Part shown: positions 22,701-34,718 of the stretch, piece after piece
How positions within the stretch are numbered: the first letter of the stretch is position 1
Layout of the letters: each line of letters starts with the position of its first letter
Assembly: GCF_020382885.2 (NCBI RefSeq)
Contig: NC_058497.1
Coordinates: forward strand, 20,204,330-20,268,329
Reading direction: 5' to 3'
From: Scatophagus argus
Taxonomy: Eukaryota > Chordata > Actinopteri > Scatophagidae
DNA length: 64,000 nt
Translations under genes and position numbers: made by a program
Notes under the pieces: model-generated
Databases searched by the model: none
Seen by the model: the letters and a program-made list of their open reading frames with translations, nothing else
Told to the model about the DNA's origin: nothing

Positions 22701-25700
22701 ATGAACCGTGGAGACGACACGCCTCTGCACCTGGCTGCCAGCCATGGACATCGTGACATTGTGGGAAAGGTAGGATCATGGAAACTCTGGGACTGTGCAC
22801 AGTGACGCTGGAGAAAGCTTTTTCTGATGATTATCAGAATGTGAGATACCTCCTTGTCACTAAAACATGACTGACTGTCTCTCTCTCTCTCTCTCTGTTT
22901 CTCTGGTTCTGTCCCTCAAAATAAATCTTATATTCATACAAAAGTTAAACACATTCTTTATAGAAATCAAGTGAAAAACAGATACCAGAGCTGTGAAACT
23001 GATACCTATCTTGCCTTCGCGCACACAAATCTCACTGGGTAAAATGATGATGTGTCTCCTCAAGTTTGCTTCATAAACACAGGATATTATGAAATCTGAA
23101 ATGATGTCATCAAGACAAAGGTCGTGTCTGTTCTTGCAGTTCCACCTTTAACAACTTTAAAGTGGTCTGTGGCTGGTGGACTTTTTGTAGCCAATTTTAT
23201 TCTCCAAAATAAGTTCAAATAATTTAGCATTTAAAGACACATTTTGTTTACAGTCAGTAGCTGCAATGCAACCAACAACACAGGGATTAAATTCACGCAC
23301 AGCGTGTGTCTGCACAGTGCCTATGCAGTATTTAAACATGGAAAATAAACCTTGCCTTTTTAAGATACATCACATGGGTCTATTGTATATTCATTTTAAA
23401 GGCTTTGGAATTCACTGGTTTACTTTTGGAGATGCAACATGCAGTGCAGGGTGTGTGGACTTTTTTATTGTGTAAGGTTTGAAAAAACAGCAGGTTTTGT
23501 TGTTAAAATAGCAAAACACAATGTGATATGTCACATTATTGTATTTTAGTCTCTAAAAAACACTATGCTATACATATTTTATATTTGTGGTCTAAGCTTA
23601 TGCCATAATATGGGGCTTGTGCTTGAGAGTGTCTGATTTAGACTTGCAGCCTGGCTGCTGTCGAGTTTAATGTTAGGCATGTCTCAGTACTTCTGGTATG
23701 TGTCCACAGGCAAGATGAACCTCTGTGAGTTTTGTTGGCAGCATCAACACTCATCTCTGCATACAGCTCAAACAAGATCCAACCAGCCTTGTTTTGCATA
23801 TAATCCTTTGTTTTGGTTTTTCTTTTAGCTCATTCAGTGCAAAGCAGACACTAATGCAGCCAATGAACATGGGAACACTCCACTGCATTATGCCTGCTTC
23901 TGGGGCCAGGACCAAGTGGCTGAGGTTAGTGCACCCCCTGGTGGTGTTAAAGTCGAGGGTTATCTGTTTTAAGTGTATTTCTCATCATGCTAAATTTTTT
24001 CTCAGGACCTTGTGACTAATGGAGCTCAGGTGAGCATCTGTAACAAATATGGGGAAACTCCCCTGGACAAAGCCAAACCTCACCTGCGTGAACTGCTCAG
24101 AGGTATCCTGACTCATTTATAACACTTGAGTAATTTCTGAGTTCATCTCATTTAAATGCCTTTATTCATTGTGTTAAATAGTCTCATTGCTTTCTCTCTG
24201 TCCATCTACCACACAGACAAAGCTGAGAAAATGGGACAGAACTTGAGTAAAATTCCCTTCAAAGACACATTCTGGAAAGGCACCACCAGAACTCGACCCC
24301 GTGAGTCCAACACTGACACGTAACCAGTTTATTGGCTGACCATTTTCCACCAGTTGGTTTGGTCAAAGTGCTGCATGAAAGGGAAAAATGTTCCATGTTG
24401 GCCTCCCAGCCGAGCTTATTGTGGTGTTTTACATTTTCCATTGCTTTTCCATCTGCGTTGGACTGAGTTTCACATGAATAATGTGGCTTTTTTTTTCTGA
24501 ACTTAAACTTGTCTCTTAAGTTTGTCTCAATCTGTTTTTAGGCAATGGCACTTTGAACAAACATGCAGGCATTGACTACAAACAACTCTCACTCCTGGCT
24601 AAAATAAATGAGAACCAGTCTGGAGAGGTACTTTAGATTGTTGTTTTCACTGTTTTATGTGATTTTACAGCTGTTTATGTTGAAGATAATTCATTTCACT
24701 TTTTCTATATGCATTTGACATTGGTAGCTGTGGCAAGGACGCTGGCAAGGAAATGAAATTGTTGTTAAGATGCTAAAAGTTCGTGACTGGACTACAAGAA
24801 AGAGCCGAGACTTCAATGAGGAGTATCCCAAACTCAGGTTATTATTTAATCCTTACTGTCCCACATCCTCTATGTTGTGTGCTGTTGTTATTTATTTATT
24901 TTTTTCAGTCATTTGTGTGTTTACCTTGTGTTGAACCCAGCGTTGTGTATTATTTCTTTTTGTGGGTGTTCATCTCATATGAGCCGTCTGTTTATGTCAA
25001 ATCCTCTGTGGGTTTGCCTCTTTTTGTCTGTCTGTTTGTCTCTCTCTCTCTCTCTTCCCCCTGTCCCTCCCTCCTTCACTTGGGCTCCATCCCAGGATAT
25101 TTTCACACCCGAATGTCCTACCCATGTTGGGAGCATGTCAGTCTCCTCCTGCCCCTCACCCCATCATCATCACACACTGGATGCCTTATGGCTCCCTGTA
25201 CAACGTGCTGCATGAAGGCACCAGTGAGTACTTTTACTTTGGTCACAAAATCTGTACTTGCCACCCCTTTTGGTGGTTTGCAGGGATTTGTGATTTATCG
25301 CACTTCTGTATTTGTCATTATGTTGCCATCATTTTTTGCACAGCAGTAGCAATGTCATCCATCATCCTGTTATGTGGTGAAAGTAAGGTTGGTTGAAACC
25401 TATTCTGATTTGTCATACATCCTGCTGTCAGACTTTGTGGTGGACCAGACGCAGGCAGTGAAGTTTGCCCTGGACATTGCTTGTGGAATGGCCTTCTTAC
25501 ACACACTTGAACCTATGATCCCTCGCCACTATCTCAACAGCAAGAGTGTTATGGTAAGCGGCTTCAGCATAGCTTTCAGGGTTATAACTGTATCCATTGG
25601 TCATATATGACTGACCCATCAGAGGAAATTGTGTTGCCTAAATCCACTGCAGCAGGAAGTGATGTCTGTTACTCTTTGAAGTGACATCTCAGCCAGTGTT

Positions 25701-26476
25701 TCTTGTTTCCACAGATAGATGAAGATATGACAGCCAGGATCAGCATGGCAGACGTCAAGTTCTCCTTCCAGTGCCCTGGCAGGATGTACTCGCCTGCATG
25801 GGTAGCCCCCGAGGGTAGGCATCACTCATACAGCACAGATCCAAAGTGACAGCTGGAGCCACTGAAGCTTGAGTGCGAATGATGGATGCAGGAAACTGTA
25901 GACTGTCTCAGAACTAAATGCAATCTGCCGATTATTTTCCTTTGAGTTACAGTAAAACTGGAGCAAGTTGTAAACATAAGCTGATTATAAAATGTTATAA
26001 AAATAGCCATGGAGGTTGTGCAATAGAGATGCAAACAGCAACAGCAACCGACCCACAGAAAAGGTTTTGAGCTGTGTATGAAGCATAATGCTGGTGACTG
26101 CATGAGATACAGATTTGTTTCAGCCAGTTACCATAGAAACAACTATACAGTAAAGTATTGTGGGTAGTGATCGTGGGTAGTAACACAGAGAGCAACGCCT
26201 GCTTTTTGATAAGGCACATGTACAAATTTGGTTAAGGTGAATTACAATAGGCCTTAGCATGGACGTCTTTGTGACAATGTTGCAATATAACAGATAGCAA
26301 GAACAATGAGTGTTACACAGGTAAAGTAAGATGGATAAACTCTTTGTCTTTCACATAAAACCAATGTCCTGAGTTTAATGCTGTTCTTCTCTCAGATGGA
26401 TAAAAAAATAAAATAAGTAGGCTGTTATTGCACCTGAGTTGCTCATCCAAGTAAAATCTATGTGTGGGAAACACAT

Positions 26477-26510
<34 letters not shown>

Positions 26511-27684
26511 CAATCTACACAGAGTGAGAGAAGTGCACGGCTTCATAAATAGAAAGTGAACATAGGGCAGGCAAAGCTGATATTGTGTCGGGCCACCACA
26601 AATAGATGAATGTCTGGGAAAGCCTGAAAAGGTGGAATTAAATTTTAGGAGTTGGAATTAAATTTTAGGAGCTAAGTAAGAGGTGGGGGATGAACCAGTC
26701 TGTCACCGTTTATCCTCTTTCACGACTGGCTCAAATTCTCCATTTCTGTTGTCCACTTTTTTCTGTCATCTCGAAATGAACTACATCATATCAAAGTAAA
26801 GTCTTCTACTTTATTTCCACCTACGACATTCAGTTTCCATAGAGAGCCTACAACAAGTGTGTATCCAGTGCAGTTAAATACAGTATATTCGAGTGGCAAG
26901 CAACATTAATGTAGCAGTTGTGCATTTCAGATAGTGTCTAATAGACACTCCGTCTTTGCACACTTAAGGTGCAAACTTGTGCTCAGCTATGCCAGAGTAT
27001 TTTTGCAGGAGGTGGAGGGAAATAGAACCTGTTGTGTAGTTTAATGTGTTTGCTCACACTTGTTGCTCTTTGTGATTTTCAGCCCTGCAGAAGAAGCCAG
27101 AAGAGATCAACCGTCGGTCAGCAGACATGTGGAGCTTTGCAATCCTGCTGTGGGAGCTGGTGACCAGAGAAGTGCCATTTGCTGACCTGTCCAACATGGA
27201 AATTGGCATGAAGGTTAACAGAGCTATCTTTGGCTCATTAGATTATAACTGATTATAACTGTAGCAAACACTTGAATGCAAAATCAGCTGTTACTCATAG
27301 CTTTAAAGGCATAGTATGTAGGACTTATGGTTGCTGTTTGCTAACTCACAGCAAGCGATCTGCAGATTCATAAACCACCACACACTTCTTGTAAGCCATA
27401 ATAGATGATTGATGGATTATTTTTCTGTGAGTCCATACACTATTTTTTTAAGGAGAATCCTGCATAACATACATTTAATGCATTCAGGAGTATCATTACT
27501 ACAGTACCAAGCTTCTGTCTGTCCTGTTTCTCAGGTTGCCTTGGAGGGTTTGAGGCCCACTATCCCCCCTGGCATATCGCCCCACATTTGCAAGCTCATG
27601 AAGATATGCATGAATGAAGACCCAGCAAAGAGGCCTAAATTTGACATGATTGTGCCAATTCTGGAAAAAATGCAGGACAAGTGA
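16724..27684 (+). CDS. ilk: Integrin-linked kinase (pseudokinase scaffold)
   Basis: Twelve coding exons: 16724-16812, 22604-22769, 23829-23924, 24006-24102, 24217-24300, 24542-24627, 24728-24837, 25096-25223, 25432-25553, 25715-25814, 27083-27213 and 27535-27684. They give 452 aa, the human length, starting [16 protein letters not shown] and ending ILEKMQDK. The N-terminal half carries ankyrin repeats ([34 protein letters not shown]), which bind PINCH. The C-terminal half is the kinase-like domain, which binds parvin. Catalytic motifs are degenerate: the HRD region reads PRHYLNS and the DFG position reads ADVKF. ILK anchors integrin beta tails to actin at focal adhesions, mainly as a scaffold. 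Non-coding exons are inferred at about 15130-15182 and 16551-16723. Intron 1 of the coding part is unusually long (5.8 kb); several others are only 80-120 bases. Identity is secure. Confidence 0.98.
20682..20725. repeat. Fragment of a common fish retroposon
   Basis: The wording AATTCCTTTATTTATCCCCG followed by AGGGGAAATTCC belongs to a dispersed fish repeat. A similar short word, TTCCCCTTGGGGATCAATAG, recurs at 22123-22142. Both copies are short and decayed. Confidence 0.55.
22185..22250. repeat. AT-rich TA/TACA microsatellite
   Basis: The sequence has runs of ATAATA, ATATATATATAT and CATACATACATA in ilk intron 2. It is simple repeat with no other feature. Confidence 0.8.
26460..26510. repeat. 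Compound TG/AG microsatellite in ilk intron
   Basis: A (TG)n run followed directly by (AG)n lies in the large intron between ilk exons 10 and 11. Shortly after it, at 26632-26671, a unit of about 20 bases (GGAATTAAATTTTAGGAG) is tandemly duplicated. Confidence 0.8.
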
Positions 27685-30240
27685 AAATCCTCCCAGACCC
27701 CTCCTGACCTGAACCGGATATCCTTACCCCAGATGATGGTGTGGTGCTTACCAGTATTGCCTTAAACTCTTATTCTGCCGCTGCATTCATCGCATTCATT
27801 GCTTCTGAGACAGATTCAGCAGCAGTCACGTCTTTTATATTGTTTTTTTTTCCCGTCATTTTTCAAGGTCATATTGAGTTTTTATTTGTGTCTTCTTCTT
27901 TGTCACTGATCCGCTGATACTGTCTCCGCAACCTGTAATCACGTGGACTGAGTACAATCTTCTTCAATCTTTCAGACTGAATAACCTGTGGATGTCGGCA
28001 TGTCAGTCTGTTGCATTGCTTCAGTGGACTTCAGGGCTTATTTTGTATCTGGAGTGAACTCACTATCAAAAAAGTCACAGCGTAAGAAAAATAATGGGGG
28101 TTTGTTATTAAAAACAATTAACACTGAAACCCCTCTTTAGAGGGAAAAAGTTTGTTGTGTCAGCAACAAGCTGTGTAAAACTGAGCAAGCATGATGGATG
28201 TCTGAAACAAGCATTTAAAGAAGATTAAGAAAAATGTATGTGAATGAATGGTGGCAGTGAAAATACGTGCCAGTGTTGTACCATTCAGCTTCGCTCTGTA
28301 GTGATGTGTAAAGCTTGACCTGTCTTAAGCGTTGGTCCCTGGTTTATATCCTGTACAACCTGCTGACAGTGAGGTAAAACTGGCTTTTTTTTGCAGCAAA
28401 CATGTTTGTGTTGATCTTAGGGGTTTTGCCAAGGATTACATTCACAATGTAGTTCAAGATGGTGGATTTCGTCTTTTTAATCCTAATAATGTAATGTAAT
28501 TAACTGGATTACTCAAATGTATTGCTGCAATCTAATTTATTTTCATTGTTTTCCCTTCAGAATCTTAACATAAGAGTTTTTATTATGATTTGAATTCTGT
28601 TAACTGTAGAATTCAACAAAAGGTCAGTCTCTGGTTCAAGATTCCTGAGAGTATTTGTGCTTAAATCGAGTGTCATTAACAGGTTGGATACTGACAAGTA
28701 ATGTAATCCCTTGTAGTTTGAGGAATGAATACTGCAACCCAGGCTACAATGTATTCATCGATATGATTGGTTCAGTTATGTTTTCTTGTTGAGCAACAGG
28801 ACAGTCTACATCAAAGCTGCTGCCAACAGAAGGTGACTGAGTCATTAAGGGGTTCTATTAACATCATACAGTTTGTCCTATTGGGTTCTCGCTTATTTTA
28901 TGAAGTTGATCCTCTAGATGACTTCTAACTTGAAATCAGTCTCATGGGTTGTTTCCTCTCCCTGCATTGTTTCTGTGCCTCCACCGGCTTGCTTGTTTGT
29001 GCTGAATCACAGGTTGAAGCCAAAATCAAGAATGACTTATACAAATGTATGTATTTATATATAAGTATATTAAAAAGGACAAATATGGGCCACTTGAATG
29101 TGTGAGTTCATAGTGGGAATTGAACATTGTCTGGTCATGTGGAAGAAAGTTCCATATTTCTATAAGATGTGAAACATTGACACTATAAAGAAACATCAGT
29201 GTTAGGCCAGTGTAATTTAACTGCAGATATTTAGCCCAGTGTGAGCTATTGCTTTTTTAATCTTTGTGTAGGGGAGAATATCTTCAGGAAGAAAGCAATT
29301 GAAAATGCATAAATGTTCTATGGCAGAGATATATGCAAGTATGCAAGTGATTGGATGAAAAAATACAAATATCTGAAAATATTCAACAGTTTATTTCAGC
29401 AGTTTATTTCGGATGTCTTACTTGTCCATCATTGCCTCAAATATAAAGGGCTTATTTTAAAAGTGAGTGAAAATTATCCTTCTAATCAAAAGGATTTTCA
29501 ATTCAAATACTGAAATGGTAAAGCACCTTTTTCTTGTCTGTTACAACACTGAAGTTAAAAATAGTAGCCATAGATTATCTAGTTTTGTTAGTTCAATATT
29601 CCATACAAAATGTGTTTTTAATCTTCTGTTTGCCTTGTATTTATAAGCAAGTTTAAGACACTTTTCTAAATCAGTGTTAAAGAAATTAATTCCAGACAAA
29701 CTTTGATACCTTGGTTCATTTACGTAATTGTATAAATTTTACAATGGGTGAATTACTTTAAGGCAGGCAGATTGTAAAAATCCCAAGCTGGTGGGCCATT
29801 AATTTTAACATTTTTAACATTAAAAATTAAATACTTATTTTTATTTATTTATTATAAATTTATAAATGTCAGTTTGGCATTAATTGAAGGTAATAAACCT
29901 CAAGTAAGCAGTTACAAATGTCAGAGTAAATCCTTAATTAAAGGTTCTAAATTCATTTAGTCTGCTGTGCACCTGAGTAGCCTGTTTTAAAGGATGCCCC
30001 GCAGCAGTTTCCCAGAAGTTATTTCTGTGAGATGTTGTTGGCACAGACGCTGTGCATTATGATTTCTACATGACATTGTTCCGGAGAAGCTAATAAAAAA
30101 ACCAGCACCGGATCAATATGTCCAAAACAGTAGTAGAAGTCTTTCTTTCTATCACAACTTCCTCCCTTGTTCTTCTCCTGAGTGGCAGCAGTGCGCCCTG
30201 GTCGTGACGTTAATCCGTGACGCAGGTTCGCCCTCCATCA
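27685..30240 (+). other. ilk 3' UTR and ilk-apbb1 intergenic region
   Basis: AT-rich sequence follows the ilk stop codon at 27682-27684. ATTAAA at 28107-28112 is a possible poly(A) signal, but the true 3' end cannot be fixed by eye, and later AATAAA words occur near 29890 and 30090. No credible open reading frame was seen. Confidence 0.5.
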
Positions 30241-30368
30241 GTAGTCGAGCCCACTGACAGAAAACACCACCTAGAAACGAAGCGAGTCCTCACGATCCGT
30301 GAAAATATGTAGCCTGCTTAGCTCGCATAGTTCAGAATATTTCGACAACACGGAGTTTGGTGAAGCTG
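30195..30368 (+). promoter_or_regulatory. apbb1: Probable apbb1 promoter and non-coding first exon
   Basis: A donor, AGCTG followed by GTAAGT, lies at 30369. The next acceptor (CCGTTAG, ending 31041) opens the exon with the apbb1 start codon, so 5' UTR sequence probably ends at 30368. Just upstream are two TGACG words, TGACGTTA at 30205 and TGACGCAG at 30218, which are CRE-like half sites, in a locally CpG-richer stretch. The start site is inferred. Confidence 0.45.
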
Positions 30369-31063
30369 GTAAGTAAAACTGTTCACATCAGCTTGATAAA
30401 TCTCTGCCAATGCCTTTGCTTTGGTTTTCCTGTATGGAAACGCTAGCTAGGTAGCCGAGGAGCTAACATTAGCCTAGCCAAAATGACGACGGTGTTGATG
30501 GCGGATGGATCCCGTTATTTCCAGCTGTGGCGACGGAGCCTCATAAACATCGTTGTACATTAGTAGCCAGTCTGCATTTAGGACTAAATTTTAGTTAACA
30601 GCTAAGCGCTTGAAGCTAAAATAACGCACTGAACTCTTGACGAGTCCTTTATTGAGCTCGATATCAAAATAGAGAAAGGTCTCATTGGGAAATGGAAGGT
30701 GAAGCTGCTGAAGTACGTTTCGTATTCGGCCGATAAATCCCAGCAGTCAGGGTAACCGTAATAATAGCCAACCCGGAATAAACGATCACGAAACAGACTT
30801 CAGTCCCCAGATCTAAATGTTGCTAGTAGCTTTACGGTCAGTTTAGCATTAACATTTTAAGAATAATGACATAACTTAGTTAACGCTTCTGTCTGTTATT
30901 CTTAGTCAGCGGCTGCAGTACATTTCTTCGAACTCTGATAAGAAACTCTTGAATCTTGCTATTATTAATTTCTTACTAGCTAGCTAGCTAGCTAACATGC
31001 TAACGGCAGTGCTAATAAATTTCAACCCCTTTCTCCGTTAGAGCAGTTACATGGAAAGTTACC

Positions 31064-34000
31064 ATGGGTGGCCATGATGATGAAGATATGTCATATATTG
31101 TGAACAAACAAAAACAAGATGAAGAACTAAAGAACAAGCTGAACGACAGTACCCACTGGTGCGACCAAGAGTCAACTGGGAGCAATGCCAAGTGGGTCAA
31201 AGAAGGCCAGAACCAGCTGCGGAAAGTAGCCGAGAACCAGCAGGACCAAGACCACAACTGCAATATCAGCCAAAATGGGAACAAGGAAGACTTCCCTCAT
31301 CAGACCACCACTCAGGAAGAACAACAGGGAAAGGGGGAGCAGACCAGGTCTCCTAAAATAGCAATGACCCCTGGTCTCAGTGAGGAGGAGTCCAAGAACA
31401 TCCTTAATGAGCCACTACTCATCGACATTCTGGAGTCAACAGAAGAGAAAGATAAAGAGAGAGAGGAGGATGGCAGAGAGAAGGAAAACAAATCAAAGGA
31501 AGATGAAGAGAGATCAGATGATACCAGAGGAGTGGCAAAGGAACAGGGTAATGGGGAGTTTCAGAGAGAGGGCACTGTTGTGGGTAGAAATGCCTGCCTC
31601 CTGTTCTCCAACATGAACGGGACACCAAATGATGAGGAGTCCAGCTGGCCTGCACTGTCTCAGGACAACACAGCCGACAGCTCTCCAAATGACAACAGAG
31701 GTAACTAGAAGTACATGGAGTTGAGGTTTAGACCATACATTTATTGTATCGTGAACAACAGTAACTGGTTGTTACAGCTTGCACAGACAACAATGTGCAT
31801 TCAACAAAGAAAAATGTTGCACAAAATAAGGTTGCCAAAATTATTGATTCTTAAGTGTTTTTTTGATACCACATATTCAGTATTCACATTTGACAGTATC
31901 CCCCCCCCTTCTTCTTTCAGATGTGTTAACACTAGTATTGTATCAAAGTTTAATATTCTGGTATCATGACAACCTTTCAAATATCAAATATACCTTTGCA
32001 GGAGTATAATCGGTAACAAATGTGCATAATGTGCACTTATATCTCTTACAGAAAATACTTTCAAATTTTTTGGACTTGTTGTCCAAAGGTCTGTTCTGTA
32101 TTGTGATTGTACTGATCTGTATGACACAGCGAGGTGAAACACTAAAATCTTTGCAATGGAGATCATTTCCATGCTCCAAATACCAACCAGTAACATACTA
32201 GTACTGTCTTTCCTCATTTAAAAGCATTTGTCTTTTTCATAAGTAAGCTGGTAAATGGAAAAGGTAAATAGATCAAACAGGAGACATTACAATTTTTAAG
32301 AATCAGCTACACAGTATAAACAAAAGTATTGGGACGCCCAGCCAGTACACTTACAGGGACTTTATTGACATTGCATAGAAAGCTTTGCAGACATAAGAGC
32401 TTCCACTCATCTGGAGAGGCTTTCAACAAGGTTTTGTCCATATAGTGTAGTTCACTGCTGTCAGCATCTTAAGAGTTTGCAGAATCCTTGTTTGTTCTGG
32501 ACTTTTTCTGTATGGTAAGAGGGTTTCTTATTCTTTGTTTTTGCTTTTCGGACAGACGTTGTCTTATTTTATTTTTTCTGTATTATTGTATTTACTCTAA
32601 TATGTTAGGTGTTTGTTGTGTACTTGAGAGCAAAGACTGACCAGATCAGATCAAATTCCTTGTTTGTATACGGAAACTTGGCCAATAAAGCTGATTCTAA
32701 ATTTAGACGTTAAATATTTTCCTTTGTCCTCTGCTTTCAGAGTCCTTTTGGGATTCCAGTGCTTTTGAGACAGACACAGACCTGCCTTCAGGATGGATGA
32801 GGGTCCGAGATACATCTGGCACATATTACTGGCATATCCCCACAGGCACCACCCAGTGGGAGCCTCCCTCACCCCTGGGTAAAGTCGGTGACTCGATGAT
32901 GTCCTCGACTATGTCCCTGGAGACTACACCCTGTGAGGAACCTGAGGTGAAGTATCATGTGCATTTTGCTTGAATAGTAGCAATGGCATGTATGTTTGTA
33001 GACACTAATTTCTTCTGTTTATTTTTCCAGGAATCCTGGGCTCAACTTTCCAGCACAGATGAAGGAGCTGGTGAAGGGGAACTGTGGAGGGTAAATCAAC
33101 ATTTTCATTCTCATATTTTAGTCTCAGTAAATCTTTTTGAATTGATTTTTAACATAATCACTCGGCTATAAATTGTTCACTGAATGGACTTGACTTGAAA
33201 TGTCTTTCTCCCTCTCAAGGCTCAAAATTGCATTAGAAAAAGTAGATGTTGTTTGTTAGTAAGTTAACATCTTCTTCACTACCCATTGTTAACTGTTTTT
33301 CTTCTTATTTGTATCTGCAGGAGGAGGGAGAGGTTGCATCTGATCAAAGTCTGAAGGAGTTTGAAGGAGCAACTCTACGCTATGCATCCATCAACCTGAA
33401 GTGCGTGCTATTGAAACTAACTGATGAGCTACTAGGTTCTATTTAGCACATTGCTACTTGTTTTTTTTTCCCTCCAAATGTTGCTTATCTTGATCTTTTC
33501 TCTGTCATTGCAGCTACAATTGCTCCCAGTCTGAGGAAGAAGAGAAGGTTGCTCCGCTCTGCACGGATTTAGAAACTAAGGTGAATAAGTGTTTCATGTC
33601 CCATTTCTCCACAATGAGATATATTAGAGTAAAAAGCCAAAACACTGGCAACAGACTTGGCTGAAACCTGTGCTGAAATATTAGGATGGAATAATTGCAT
33701 ATAGTGATTTTTTTTTTATTTCCAAAAGGCATATTAAAAAATATTAATAACATATTAAAAACACTTGAAATTTTGTTTTGTATGGTATTGGGGGAGGTCA
33801 CATTCCCCCAAGTATCCAAAAATGTTCAAAATGTTTTTTATGTAAAAAATTAGAGCAGAGAGTAGGAGCTGTTGCTCAGCTGCTCAGGGTACATACAAAT
33901 GGTGTCAAACACTTTACTGCTTCTGTATTAATTTGAGATACAATATAAAACAAATGCGTGTTGTATTTGCATTCTCAATCCATTTTTTGAGTTATAGATG

Positions 34001-34676
34001 AACCCAACACAGCTAAATGTGCATAAAAGGAGGGAAATGAGCAGCATTAACTCAAATATAAACCCTTTCCTAACGTCATTCTTCACCTGCCCTGTGCATT
34101 CCTGTTTTGTGCTTAATGTGCTGCATATTTGTCATGTCAGTGTTTCGCAGTGCGTTCCCTGGGCTGGGTGGAGATGTCAGAGGAGGACATGGCACCAGGC
34201 AAGAGCAGCGTTGCTGTCAACAACTGCATCAGGCAGCTGTCTTATCACAAACACAACCTTCATGACACTGCTGGTATCTGGGGAGAGGTGAGGAATCCTG
34301 CAGACAGTAAACTACTGTGAAGTCCACTTTAATACAGATTTATTTGAAAATGCTGTTTACTTGTCAGAGGTTTTAATGACACGTTTCAGCAACCCCCTGA
34401 TGTCAAGTATTTTCGTTTGTGGGTTTTTACCTACCACCATTAAACAGTTTTGGACGGAAGCAATTGATCAGTTTACTTTAGAAATCAGGAAATTTCAGGC
34501 ATTATTAAACTGTTTATACGTTTCTGTTGCTAAAGTCATATTGGAATTGAAGTGAAATTTTTCAAAATGTAAAAGTTAATTTGTTTACTAAAACATGCAC
34601 AGATAGCTTAATGTAAAAGACCAGAAATTGCTGTGAGAGATGAAATGTTTTTGTGCCAGGCTGCTCATACTAAGAG

Positions 34677-34718
<42 letters not shown>

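Noticed and set aside
24783..25349. Open frame of 188 codons across ilk introns
   Set aside because: It reads ilk exons out of frame and runs through a CT-rich intron. The true frame is the ilk one.
31419..31688. Minus-strand frame opposite the first apbb1 coding exon
   Set aside because: A shadow of the acidic, low-complexity apbb1 N-terminus.
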